Shown: in pieces, positions 27,415 through 35,504 of the stretch
How the letters are laid out: each line of letters starts with the position of its first letter
How positions within the stretch are numbered: the stretch's first letter is position 1
Origin: Accumulibacter sp.
Lineage (GTDB): Bacteria > Pseudomonadota > Gammaproteobacteria > Burkholderiales > Rhodocyclaceae
Assembly (NCBI GenBank): GCA_024235715.1
Contig: JACKLW010000008.1
Coordinates: 186,001 to 250,000, forward strand
Direction: 5' to 3'
Length of the DNA stretch: 64,000 bases
Position numbers and translations under genes: made by a program
The notes under the pieces: generated by a model
What the model was told of the DNA's origin: nothing
The model's input: the letters and a program-made list of their open reading frames with translations, nothing else
The model's database searches: none

Positions 27415-28854
27415 AAACGGGGGCAGGGGGCGGATGCCGATTTTTCCCGCCTGCAGGAAGCGGCTGATGACACGGTAGGCGTCGGGATCGAAACGCTTGC
27501 CGCTCGGCCCGTCGTCAAGGCACGCTTGCAGCGCCTCCTCGTTATGCACCGTTGCCATCAGGCGCCAGCGGTCGACCAGGTGGATGTCCTCGCGCATCCC
27601 GAATTCATCCCGTTCCAGCAGGGCAAGCGGTCCCTTGTAGGGCCAGGGTTTCAGCTTTATCCTGGCCAGCGCTGTCATCACGCGGGCAGCGTGCAGCGCG
27701 GCCGTTTCCTTGCCGATGCAGACACCGCGACAGCTCTTCTGCTTGTAGGCGGCGCAGGCGCCGTTCCGGCCACCTTCATCGAGCCCGAGCTGTTTGTAGC
27801 ACAGGCGATGAGCATCGGCCAGCTTGCGCAGGTTGCGCAAAGCGTCGCGACGACTGCTGTAGATTCCGAACAGATCGTCGGCGACCGCGAAGTCGGTATC
27901 GTCGGCAAAGACGAGCTGCGGGCAAGAGTCGCCATTGATCGCCGGGCGCAAGCGCCATGAGCAAAGCTGGTTTGCGACCTCACCGGAACCGGCACCCGCG
28001 TCTCCGGCCGCGTCGTGCTCGGCGCCCGCCCTTGAACGGGCCAGTTCGAGCTCGTGCAGTCGCGCCCCAAGCTCCCCCGCCGCCTCGCGCCAGTCGATGC
28101 GCCGGATATCGCGCAGCAGCGGCGTCTCGCGCTTGGCCGCGGTGAAGTGTGCCAGCACCTGCCGGCGGATATTGGTCGCCCGCCGGACCAACAGCAAGCG
28201 GCCTCCTTCGCCGTAGAAGGCATAGGCACCCGCCGCCTCGGGCAGATCGTCGATTGCCGTCGCGTCGAGCTGTTCCGGCAGCTCCGGGCGGCCGACGATG
28301 TTCGCCACCGCCTGCTGGATGGTCTCGGCAGCTAGCTGCCCGTGCCAGCACTGCCAGAGGTCCCACAACAGTCGCGCATCGGCCAGGGCGCGGTGGCGTG
28401 AGCCGGCGACCGACAGGCCGTGGCGTGCAACCAGGGTGTCGAGATTGTGCCGGTGGTGCTGCGGGAACAGTTTGCGCGAGAGCTTGACCGTACACAAGGT
28501 TGGCGACCGGAAATCGATTCCGAGTCGCTTGAACTCGCATTTCAGAAAACCGTAATCGAAACGTGCGTTGTGCGCGACGAGCAGTTTGCCGCGCAGTTTT
28601 TCGAGCAGGGATGGCGCGAGCTGGCGAAAAGGCGGGGCCGAGGATAGCATTGCGTCGTCGATGCCGGTCAGGCCGGTAATGAAAGGGGAAACAGGGGTCT
28701 CAGGATTGACCAGCACGCTCCACTCGCGGGCGCCACGGCCGTCGACCTCGAGCAGGCCAATTTCGATGATCCGGTCATTCGCGAAGTTGGCGCCGCTCGT
28801 TTCAAGGTCGACGAAAACCAGTGGCTCCGGGGCGAGCGCAGGATTCATCGGCAT
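27406..28854 (-). CDS. 3'-5' exonuclease (DnaQ type) fused to UvrC-like GIY-YIG domain
   Basis: About 482 residues from ATG at 28854 (28848 is also possible). The first ~180 residues are a DEDDh exonuclease: FVDLETSG (Asp-x-Glu), VAHNARFDYGFLK, and HRALADARLLWDL with the catalytic His/Asp. Residues about 200-300 resemble the GIY-YIG domain of UvrC (DLPEAAGAYAFYGEGGRLLL), and the C-terminal part contains CAAYKQKSCRGVCIGKETAA, a Cys cluster shared with UvrC/Cho-like proteins. This epsilon-plus-UvrC-like fusion is known in several bacteria and probably serves DNA repair. In GIY-YIG the second motif is degenerate, so nuclease activity of that part is uncertain. Confidence 0.87.
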   Translation of the reverse strand: MPMNPALAPEPLVFVDLETSGANFANDRIIEIGLLEVDGRGAREWSVLVNPETPVSPFITGLTGIDDAMLSSAPPFRQLAPSLLEKLRGKLLVAHNARFDYGFLKCEFKRLGIDFRSPTLCTVKLSRKLFPQHHRHNLDTLVARHGLSVAGSRHRALADARLLWDLWQCWHGQLAAETIQQAVANIVGRPELPEQLDATAIDDLPEAAGAYAFYGEGGRLLLVRRATNIRRQVLAHFTAAKRETPLLRDIRRIDWREAAGELGARLHELELARSRAGAEHDAAGDAGAGSGEVANQLCSWRLRPAINGDSCPQLVFADDTDFAVADDLFGIYSSRRDALRNLRKLADAHRLCYKQLGLDEGGRNGACAAYKQKSCRGVCIGKETAALHAARVMTALARIKLKPWPYKGPLALLERDEFGMREDIHLVDRWRLMATVHNEEALQACLDDGPSGKRFDPDAYRVISRFLQAGKIGIRPLPPFSL

Positions 28855-28970
28855 CTGCAGGGCGGCAGCCGTACGGGTGGGGCGGGGCGCCAGACGCCGC
28901 CCGGGCGCGCGCCGCTGGCGGCGCATGCTGCCGCTTGTGAACGCAGGATGGTGGTCCGTCCGGGCAGTGT

Positions 28971-29855
28971 TCAGCGCTCCGCCAAGTGCGCAACGGCCGC
29001 GATCGCGTCGGCGAACACTTCGGCTAGCGCCAGCGGAAGATCGTGCGCCATCCCGTCGATCACCCGCATTTGCGCGCCCGGGATGTGTGCCGCGACGTCA
29101 TGACCACAGGCAACTGGAATCAGGGGATCGTCGCGACCGTGCAGGACGAGCGTCGGGGCAGTGATCGTCTGCAGCAATGCGCGGCGATCACCACTGGCAA
29201 GAAAAGCTGCCAGTTGACGCGCAACGCCGCGCGGGTGGAAGCCGCGCTCATGCTCGTCGAGCAGTGCCTCGCGCAAGCGTTGCTGGCAACTCGGGAAATC
29301 GGGGCTGGCCACGGCCAGCTGGCGCCTGAGGGCGTCTTCCACCAGGGTTTCCTTGTCGCGCGCAGCCGGCAAAGGCGCCAGCAGGGCCTGTGACGCCTCG
29401 CGGGTCGGTGGTGGCAGGTCCGGATGACTGCTGGTGGACATGATGCTGGTGAGCGACAGCGTACGCTGGGGATAGGTGGCGGCAAGAATCTGCGCGATCG
29501 CGCCACCCATCGACGCGCCAACGATATGCGCCTGCTGGATAGCCAGCGCATCGAGCAGGCCGACACTGTCGGCAGCCATGTCGGCGAGCGTATAGGGCAC
29601 GCGCAGCGGTACGCCGCTGCGCAACGACTGTCCGATATCGGGAACGCCGGCCTCGTCGAGCTTGCTCGACAGACCGCAGTCGCGGTTGTCGAAACGGATG
29701 ACATGGAAACCGTGCGCGACGAGCGCCTCGCAGAACTCGACGGGCCAGCGGCTCAATTGCGCGCCGAGCCCCATGATCAGCAGAACGGCCGGCGCGGACG
29801 GTGCGCCAAGGGACTCGTATTCGATCTGTAGCTTGTTGGCAGTGATCTGTGGCAT
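28971..29855 (-). CDS. Alpha/beta hydrolase
   Basis: 294-residue soluble alpha/beta hydrolase. The oxyanion region is LLIMGLGAQLSRWP, the nucleophile elbow is GASMGG with the catalytic Ser, the acid is expected in LVLHGRDDPLIPV and the His in DGMAHDLPLAL. FDNRDCGLSSKLDE is shared with esterases and peptidase-like members of the family. No substrate can be assigned. It lies 117 bases upstream (in its own direction) of the exonuclease gene on the same strand. Confidence 0.88.
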   Translation of the reverse strand: MPQITANKLQIEYESLGAPSAPAVLLIMGLGAQLSRWPVEFCEALVAHGFHVIRFDNRDCGLSSKLDEAGVPDIGQSLRSGVPLRVPYTLADMAADSVGLLDALAIQQAHIVGASMGGAIAQILAATYPQRTLSLTSIMSTSSHPDLPPPTREASQALLAPLPAARDKETLVEDALRRQLAVASPDFPSCQQRLREALLDEHERGFHPRGVARQLAAFLASGDRRALLQTITAPTLVLHGRDDPLIPVACGHDVAAHIPGAQMRVIDGMAHDLPLALAEVFADAIAAVAHLAER

Positions 29856-30243
29856 GGGAAAAAACGGTTCGCAGGTGGGAGCGGGCGTGAGGGAATCGAC
29901 AGCCCCGGCAATCTACCACTCCAGCGTGGGTGCGGCAAACAAGGACGATCGCCGGGGCAACCAGCACGCGAAGTGACGATGTGCGACGGTCCCACCTGGA
30001 CTTCATTCGGTGCACTCGTTTGGTTCGCATAATTTGTATTATGTAAACTGCCGCCGCCAGGCGGAAATGCCCTGATGACCGTGACGCGCTCCGCCCTCGC
30101 TCGCCGACCACAGAAAGTTCGCGGCTTGCGCAGCGGATCAGATGGTGCAGATCACCGACGGATAATTCCCGTGGCGCGTGCTTGAGATGAAAGGAGAAGC
30201 GGAACTGTGCTCCGCTTGTTCCTGTGTCGCGAGTTCGGCGCGA
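29856..30243. other. Intergenic region, 388 bases, with a short palindrome
   Basis: No plausible gene on either strand. It separates the hydrolase start from the end of the coiled-coil gene. The only structure I see is the palindrome CATAAT-TTGT-ATTATG at 30028-30043, in a short A/T-rich patch that could hold the promoter of the hydrolase gene about 170 bases away. Confidence 0.5.
30028..30043. promoter_or_regulatory. Palindrome upstream of the hydrolase gene
   Basis: Perfect 6-bp arms CATAAT/ATTATG with spacer TTGT inside an A/T-rich stretch. It may be an operator; no regulator is linked to it. Confidence 0.25.
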
Positions 30244-30543
30244 TTACCGGTCAAACTTTGACCTGGCGTCGGCGAAGGTCTGCTTGATCGTTGTCCAGAC
30301 GCCTTCGCTGCCATTGCGAAGTTCTTCCCAGGCATCGTCTGCCGCTTCCTGCAGGGCGATGATCCTGCCTTGCGCAAGTGTTTTCTGATAGCGCAGTTCC
30401 TCGGTCTTGTCGCGATATTTCGCTTTCAGCTCGGCGTCGGCCCGCTTGGCCTTTTCTTCCATGGCGTCGATGTCTGCGCTCCATTCGTCAAGCTGGCGTT
30501 TCAGTTTCTCGATATACGCATCTTTCGTGTCTTTGAGACTCAT
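30244..30543 (-). CDS. Small coiled-coil protein of unknown function
   Basis: 99 residues from ATG at 30543, which has AAGGAGCG upstream; a longer frame to 30573 is unlikely. About residues 5-75 form a charged coiled coil (KRQLDEWSADIDAMEEKAKR, then RYQKTLAQGRIIALQEAADD), followed by AWEELRNGSEGVW and an amphipathic tail. This layout, including the Trp residues, matches a widespread family of small stress-related coiled-coil proteins in cyanobacteria and proteobacteria. No molecular role is known. It stands alone. Confidence 0.8.
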   Translation of the reverse strand: MSLKDTKDAYIEKLKRQLDEWSADIDAMEEKAKRADAELKAKYRDKTEELRYQKTLAQGRIIALQEAADDAWEELRNGSEGVWTTIKQTFADARSKFDR

Positions 30544-30811
30544 TTGTCGCTCCTTCATCAAGAGTTGGCACAACCAGGCTGAATCTTACCAGCGCTGCGA
30601 CGACATCGTCAGCCTGCAATGGTCCGATCAGTACAGGCGGCAGCCAGTAGCGTTGCAGCCATGACACCGTCCGGTCCGCTCTGGCCGAACAGGCACAATT
30701 GAAATTGAACAGCGCAGCGAAGCTTATTCTTGATCAGGCCGCTTTCTCGCCGTTCAGCGGCCTATACTGGGGTCGCACGGGCATCCGCCGGTGCTCACGA
30801 GGAGTACGATC

Positions 30812-30937
30812 ATGGGCAAGATAAGGCAGGGCAACAAGGAAGCGAAGAAGCAGGCCGTTTTGACTCCCAAGGAAAAAAAAGCCGCCAAACAGACGGGCAA
30901 GCAGGCAGCTGGTAGCGCGCCGTTGATTCCGCGGTAA
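30812..30937 (+). CDS. Small basic protein, 41 residues
   Basis: A 42-codon frame from ATG 30812 to TAA 30937. It is preceded by a strong ribosome-binding site (GAGGAG, 9 bases before the ATG) and a TATACT -10-like element about 50 bases upstream. The product is Lys/Ala/Gln-rich with the repeat-like TPKEKKAAKQTGKQAAG, then ends in APLIPR. It has no signal peptide or membrane segment and would be very basic. Small Lys-rich proteins of this kind are found in other betaproteobacteria, function unknown; I recognise no named family. Confidence 0.6.
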   Translation: MGKIRQGNKEAKKQAVLTPKEKKAAKQTGKQAAGSAPLIPR

Positions 30938-31179
30938 TCCCGTAGTTGCGCGCGCTGGCGTGCCGGCCTGCCGGCGGCCGGCCGGAGTCACAATGGCACG
31001 CTGCCCATTACCTGACCTCCGGTAACCTGCATTCCTTGCTGCCGGGTCGTGCCAACACAACGGCTTCGCTGCTGCGCGGGATGACTGCGCCAACACAAAC
31101 GTGAGAGACATCGCGGCGTTCGGCAGTCTCACGTCCAGGACCGGCAGCACTTCTCGGCATTACTGGAATCCGTTTTCAC

Positions 31180-31983
31180 TCAGTTGCCGGGCAGACTCAG
31201 GCGGTCGAGGCGCAAGCGCTGGCGCTCGTCGAAGAGCCGGCGGGCAGCAAAGCTGACCGCTACCACGGTGCCGAATCCGGTGCCGCCAGCGATCAGGAAC
31301 ATCACCAGAATCTGGTATTTCACTGCCTCCACCGGTGGTGTGCCGGCGAGGATCTGGCCGGTCATCATCCCGGGCAGGCTGACGACCCCCGCGGCGGACA
31401 TGGCGTTGATGATCGGGATCAGGCCAACGCGGATCGCCTCGCGGCGGCTGTCGGAGATAGCCTGCTGTCCACTCTGCCCGAGCGCCAGGCGGGTTTCTAT
31501 GATCTGCCTTTGCTGTGCGGCATCCTGGGTCAGCCGGTCGAGCCCCAGCGAAATGCCGTTCATCGTATTGCCGAGGATCATGCCCAGCAACGGTATCGCG
31601 TACTGCGGCGCGTACCATGGGCTGGTGCCGATCACCAGGTGCAGCGCTATGACGGTGACCGTGAACGACGAGACGAACATCGACAGGGTGCCAACGCCGA
31701 ATCCCCACCAGCCGATGAAGCGGCGTTTCTGGCGGACCATCACCTCGCGGCCGGCAACCGAAATCATCACGCCCGCCATCAGCGCCACCCAGACCAGGTG
31801 CGCGTTGTCGAACAGGATCTTGAGTACCAGCCCGATCAGCAGCAGCTGAATCGTGCTGCGCGCGGCCGACGCCAGCAGCTGTCTCTCGACGCCGAGGCGC
31901 AGCTGCCGCGACAGACCGGCGAGGGCGACGATCAGCAGCGCGGCGATAGCCAGGTCGACGGGCGAGAGAGCGATCACCTTCAT
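31180..31983 (-). CDS. fetB: FetB-like ABC transporter permease (YbbM)
   Basis: 267 residues with about seven hydrophobic segments. It matches the UPF0014/FetB family: AARSTIQLLLIGLVLKILF, VALMAGVMISVAGREVMVRQ, IPLLGMILGNTMNGISLGLD and VVSLPGMMTGQILAGTPPVE are the conserved blocks. In E. coli FetAB exports iron and protects against oxidative stress. The gene overlaps the fetA-like gene by 4 bases, ATPase first in transcription. No metal regulator or second permease is nearby. Confidence 0.9.
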   Translation of the reverse strand: MKVIALSPVDLAIAALLIVALAGLSRQLRLGVERQLLASAARSTIQLLLIGLVLKILFDNAHLVWVALMAGVMISVAGREVMVRQKRRFIGWWGFGVGTLSMFVSSFTVTVIALHLVIGTSPWYAPQYAIPLLGMILGNTMNGISLGLDRLTQDAAQQRQIIETRLALGQSGQQAISDSRREAIRVGLIPIINAMSAAGVVSLPGMMTGQILAGTPPVEAVKYQILVMFLIAGGTGFGTVVAVSFAARRLFDERQRLRLDRLSLPGN

Positions 31984-32585
31984 GGGCAGCTGCCCTCCTC
32001 CAGCTTCCCCTCACGCAGGATGAAGTTGCGCTGGGCGACACGATCGATCTGCCCGGGATCATGGCTGACCCACAGCAGGGCCGCGCCGCGTTGTTGGCGG
32101 TAATCAGCGAGCAATGCTTCGACGCGTCGCGTACTGTCCTGGTCGAGATTGCCGGTCGGCTCGTCGAGCAGTAGCGCGCCGGGACTCTGCATCAGCGTGC
32201 GCAGCAAGGCCAGGCGCTGTCTTTCGCCGGTCGAGCATCGCGATACCCGCCAATCGACAGCCTCATCAGGCAAGCCAAGCTGCTCCATCCAGGCGGCATC
32301 GGGGTCATGGTCGAAGTGATCGCCGACACGTTCGGACCACCATTGACTTTCCGCCACCACCAGGGCAACCGAACGTCGCCAGTCCGGAGCCGGAAGACTC
32401 GAGCACGGCTGGGCATCGAGGTAACTCTCGCCGCGGTGGGGATCAAGATCGGCGATGGCGCGCAATAGCAGCGTCTTCCCGCTGCCGGACGCACCCTGAA
32501 CACAGACGCACTCTCCCGCCCCAACGCGGAGTTCGATGGGGCCGACATGGCGCGTGATCAGTTGGTCAAGTCGCAGGCTGGCCAA
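31980..32585 (-). CDS. fetA: FetA-like ABC transporter ATP-binding protein (YbbL)
   Basis: 201-residue ABC ATPase. Walker A is QGASGSGKTLLL, the signature is atypical but placed correctly as RCSTGERQRLALLRTL, Walker B is GALLLDEPTGNLD, and the switch His is in LLWVSHDPGQIDR. It is short, like E. coli FetA (about 225 residues). Together with the overlapping permease gene downstream it would form the FetAB transporter, probably exporting iron. Confidence 0.88.
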   Translation of the reverse strand: MASLRLDQLITRHVGPIELRVGAGECVCVQGASGSGKTLLLRAIADLDPHRGESYLDAQPCSSLPAPDWRRSVALVVAESQWWSERVGDHFDHDPDAAWMEQLGLPDEAVDWRVSRCSTGERQRLALLRTLMQSPGALLLDEPTGNLDQDSTRRVEALLADYRQQRGAALLWVSHDPGQIDRVAQRNFILREGKLEEGSCP

Positions 32586-32922
32586 GGGTCAGATCATCCC
32601 GAAACCGGCACGATAGAGCGCGAACAGGCGCGCCGCGAAAATGGATTTCGATACACGGCCATGCAGATGATGATTTCCGTCGCGTCTTAAGAAGCCGTGA
32701 TTGTAGGGGCAATCTTTGCGATAAGGGGCGGAACGAGCAGTAGCGTCAGCTGCTTCCGTTCGAACGTCTCGGCCACGATCGACCGTCAAGGGACTACCGT
32801 GGTTTGCGTCATGGCGTCAGCCCCTACCCTGAGCCGCGAGTTGTGCATGATGCAGCAGTGGGCCGGGTCAAGCCCCCCTTGAATCTGTGCTGTCATCTCG
32901 ACCGTTGGCGGGAACAAAGGCC
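32586..32922. other. Intergenic region, 337 bases
   Basis: I see no supported gene here. It carries the upstream region of fetA (minus strand) and the downstream side of the hypothetical membrane protein. Base composition is lower in GC near 32640-32710. No clear promoter or repeat was found in it. Confidence 0.5.
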
Positions 32923-33345
32923 CTAAGGCTGTTTCCTGTTCCCTTGCTCCCGGAGGTCGGCCGGGGCCGACCTCCGGGGAAGGATTTCTGTCCGGCGCTC
33001 GATGATGCCCAGAGCACTGACATAGCCGCGGTGCAGGACGTGCGGCCGACGGCGATCATCTCCCCGTCGCTCTTCAACATGAGCGTAGCGGCATCGACAG
33101 GCGGCGGCATCGCAGCCGTCGAGTGGCAGCAGCGGGGCTTCGCTGAGCAGGAATCGCCGGCCCAGCAATCCGCGGGCCCCGGTGCACGGCTTGGTGCCAC
33201 AAGTTATAGCAACGCAACGATATGGATACGCCGTACGCGGCGGTGTGGAAGATTCGGCGGGTGAGCTGGAAGAGCGCCTGCCGGCCCACCAGAGCCAAGC
33301 AGTCCCGGCAAGCACACAGGAGAGCAGAACGAACCAGACGGACAT
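32923..33345 (-). CDS. Membrane-anchored Cys-containing hypothetical protein
   Basis: 140 residues from ATG at 33345, preceded by AAGGAG. One N-terminal membrane segment (SVWFVLLSCVLAGTAWLWWA, residues about 2-21) is followed by a Ser/Pro linker, a conserved-looking core (AYPYRCVAITCGTKPCTGAR, LSEAPLLPLDGCDAAACRCR, YAHVEERRGDDRRR) with six cysteines, and a basic tail. The core pattern of cysteines plus DRR is shared with unnamed short proteins of other proteobacteria, so it is real, but no function is known. A perfect 14-bp inverted repeat (32949-32978) lies inside the last codons. Confidence 0.75.
   Translation of the reverse strand: MSVWFVLLSCVLAGTAWLWWAGRRSSSSPAESSTPPRTAYPYRCVAITCGTKPCTGARGLLGRRFLLSEAPLLPLDGCDAAACRCRYAHVEERRGDDRRRPHVLHRGYVSALGIIERRTEILPRRSAPADLREQGNRKQP
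32949..32978. repeat. Perfect inverted repeat in the 3' end of the hypothetical gene
   Basis: Arms CCCGGAGGTCGGCC (32949-32962) and GGCCGACCTCCGGG (32965-32978) with only two bases between. It falls in the last ~20 codons of the minus-strand gene. There is no T-run on either side, so it is not a standard terminator, although it could stop or pause transcription or protect the transcript end. Confidence 0.5.
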
Positions 33346-33780
33346 GGCGAACTCCTTCCCTCGCGTCAGACGATGCCATTCATGTGCAAGCCGCGGACGT
33401 GCTCTCCACGGTAAGGAAAAGCCGCGGCCCAGCCCCCGAGGCGCTCTCCCGCTGGGCATCGTCCGGCCATGATATAACGGCAATTAGTGGTCGTAAACAC
33501 GGCAGTCGGCAAAGGCCTCGGCGCGCTTGCCTCAGGACGCGGCAGGATTCTCGTACGGATGAAGGCGTTCGCGGACATGACCAGATCCGCGACGATCATC
33601 ACAGCCAGGTTTTCTCCGACCCCACTCATCCGGAGGTCCGCTGGTGACACGATGAGCTCTTCTTCCCATAATGTGTCGGGTTCGGCGCAGGTGGAACTAC
33701 TTTCGGCAAGGCCTTCACCCGATGGCTGCAGTTTGCCGATCAACGCAGCCGACCAACAGGTCAATTCGCGGGAGACGCAA
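33346..33780. other. Intergenic region, 435 bases
   Basis: Divergent gap between the hypothetical membrane protein and the VOC gene. Open frames exist on both strands but none has a convincing start, family resemblance or ribosome-binding site. It presumably holds the promoter of the VOC-FAH-maiA operon, but I cannot point to one. Confidence 0.45.
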
Positions 33781-34317
33781 ATGAAGATCCGCAAGATTCA
33801 CCACGTCGCGTACCGCTGCATCGACGCGAAGCAGACGGTCGAGTGGTATGGCAAGCACCTCGGCATGGGCTTCGTTCTGGCGATTGCCGAGGACGAAGTA
33901 CCTTCAACCGGTGAACCCGACCCCTACATGCATGTTTTCCTGGATGCCGGCGGCGGCAATATCCTGGCCTTCTTCGAACTGCCCACTCAGCCTCCCATGG
34001 GTCGCGACCACAACACACCGCTGTGGACGCAGCACATTGCTTTCGAGGTCGGATCGCTGCAGGAACTGCTGGCCGTCAAGGACAGTCTGGAGGCCGGGGG
34101 TATCGACGTCGTCGGCGTCACCGACCATGCCCTGTTCAAGTCGATCTACTTCTTCGACCCCAGTGGCCATCGACTCGAACTCGCGTTCAATACCGCCACC
34201 CCCGAGATGATGCGCCGGCTCGATGCCGTGAAATGGCCGATGCTCGAGGAATGGGCGCGAACGCGCAAGGCCCCGAAACACGCCGCCTGGATGCACGATG
34301 GCAGCCATGCCGACTGA
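33781..34317 (+). CDS. VOC (glyoxalase/dioxygenase) family protein
   Basis: 178 residues from ATG at 33781; an upstream frame extension is not convincing. A single vicinal-oxygen-chelate unit: KIRKIHHVAYRCIDAKQTVE, EPDPYMHVFLDAGGGNILAF, FFELPTQPPMGRDHNTPLWT, QHIAFEVGSL and FFDPSGHRLELAF. The metal-binding His of HHVAYRC, His of QHIAFEV and Glu of RLELAF are visible, so it should hold a divalent metal. It precedes genes for a fumarylacetoacetase-family enzyme and maleylacetoacetate isomerase, so a role in aromatic ring degradation (dioxygenase or isomerase) is likely; the exact reaction is not identifiable. Confidence 0.87.
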   Translation: MKIRKIHHVAYRCIDAKQTVEWYGKHLGMGFVLAIAEDEVPSTGEPDPYMHVFLDAGGGNILAFFELPTQPPMGRDHNTPLWTQHIAFEVGSLQELLAVKDSLEAGGIDVVGVTDHALFKSIYFFDPSGHRLELAFNTATPEMMRRLDAVKWPMLEEWARTRKAPKHAAWMHDGSHAD

Positions 34318-34410
34318 TCGCTCCGCCGGCCATCCCGCCGGCTCAACCCCGGAGCAAGACACCGCCGGAACCGGGCGGCATTCCGAAACCGCAGCCGAGG
34401 ACAAGCAACG

Positions 34411-35436
34411 ATGAAACTGGCCACTCTCAAAGAAGGCGGCCGCGATGGCAGGCTGGTCGTCGTGAACCGCGCGCTGAGCCACTGCCAGAGCGTTCCGGCC
34501 ATAGCCCGCACCTTGCAGGCTGCGCTCGATGACTGGCATCAATGCGCGCCGCAACTGGCGGAGGTCTACGCCGCCCTGAACAATGGTGCGGCTCGCCACG
34601 CCCAGCCGTTCGACGAGGCGCAATGCCACTCGCCCCTGCCTCGTGCATACCAGTGGGCCGACTGCTCGGCGTACGTCAATCATGTCGAACTGGTGCGCAA
34701 GGCACGTGGCGCCGAACTGCCACCGTCGTTCTGGACCGATCCGCTGATCTACCAGGGTGGCTCGGACTCCTTCCTCGGCCCACACGATCCCATCCACGCG
34801 CGGTCCGAAGACGACGGTATTGATCTCGAAGCCGAAATCGCGGTGATCACCGGCGACCTGCCTATGGCTGCCCGAAGCGAGCAGTGCGCGGATGCCATCC
34901 GGCTGTTGATGCTGGTCAACGATGTCTCGCTGCGCAATCTCATTCCGGGCGAACTGGCGAAAGGCTTCGGTTTTTTTCAGTCAAAGCCGGCCAGTGCCTT
35001 TTCGCCGGTCGCCGTGACGCCGGACGAGCTTGGTGACGCCTGGCGCGGCTGCAAGGTGCACCTGCCCCTGCTGGTGAGCATCAATGGTGAGCGCTTCGGG
35101 CAACCAGATGCGGGGATCGACATGACTTTCGACTTCGCCCGCTTGCTTGCGCACGCCACCCGCAGCCGCGAACTCGAGGCCGGCTCGATCATTGGCTCCG
35201 GGACCGTCTCCAACAAACAGGGCGGTCTGCACGGCTCGAGCATCGCGCACGGCGGCGTCGGCTACTGTTGCCTGGCCGAACTGCGGATGTACGAAACGAT
35301 CGCCAGCGGCGCCCCACGAACCGGCTTCCTCAAGTTTGGCGACCGGGTGCGTATCGAGATGCTCGATCATGCAGGCCACAGCATCTTCGGTGCCATCGAG
35401 CAGCGCGTTGCACCCTGCCCCCCCAGGCCTGAATAG
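34411..35436 (+). CDS. Fumarylacetoacetate hydrolase family protein
   Basis: 341 residues. The FAH fold is recognised by the long N-terminal segment beginning KLATLKEGGRDGRLVVVNRA and by the metal-binding core: IDLEAEIAVITGD (Glu ligands), LMLVNDVSLRNLIPGE, GFGFFQSKPASAFSPVAV and GSGTVSNKQGG. FAH-family enzymes cleave fumarylacetoacetate or fumarylpyruvate, the last ring-derived step of tyrosine/homogentisate or gentisate breakdown. The downstream neighbour is maleylacetoacetate isomerase, which fits fumarylacetoacetate as the substrate. The ATG at 34411 has no strong SD but follows a short gap after the VOC gene. Confidence 0.9.
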   Translation: MKLATLKEGGRDGRLVVVNRALSHCQSVPAIARTLQAALDDWHQCAPQLAEVYAALNNGAARHAQPFDEAQCHSPLPRAYQWADCSAYVNHVELVRKARGAELPPSFWTDPLIYQGGSDSFLGPHDPIHARSEDDGIDLEAEIAVITGDLPMAARSEQCADAIRLLMLVNDVSLRNLIPGELAKGFGFFQSKPASAFSPVAVTPDELGDAWRGCKVHLPLLVSINGERFGQPDAGIDMTFDFARLLAHATRSRELEAGSIIGSGTVSNKQGGLHGSSIAHGGVGYCCLAELRMYETIASGAPRTGFLKFGDRVRIEMLDHAGHSIFGAIEQRVAPCPPRPE

Positions 35437-35504
35437 CCTGACCGGGCATCGTATCCGGTCGGGCGCCTTCGTTTGCCCGCCAATCCAGCCGCCAGGGAGC
35501 AATC

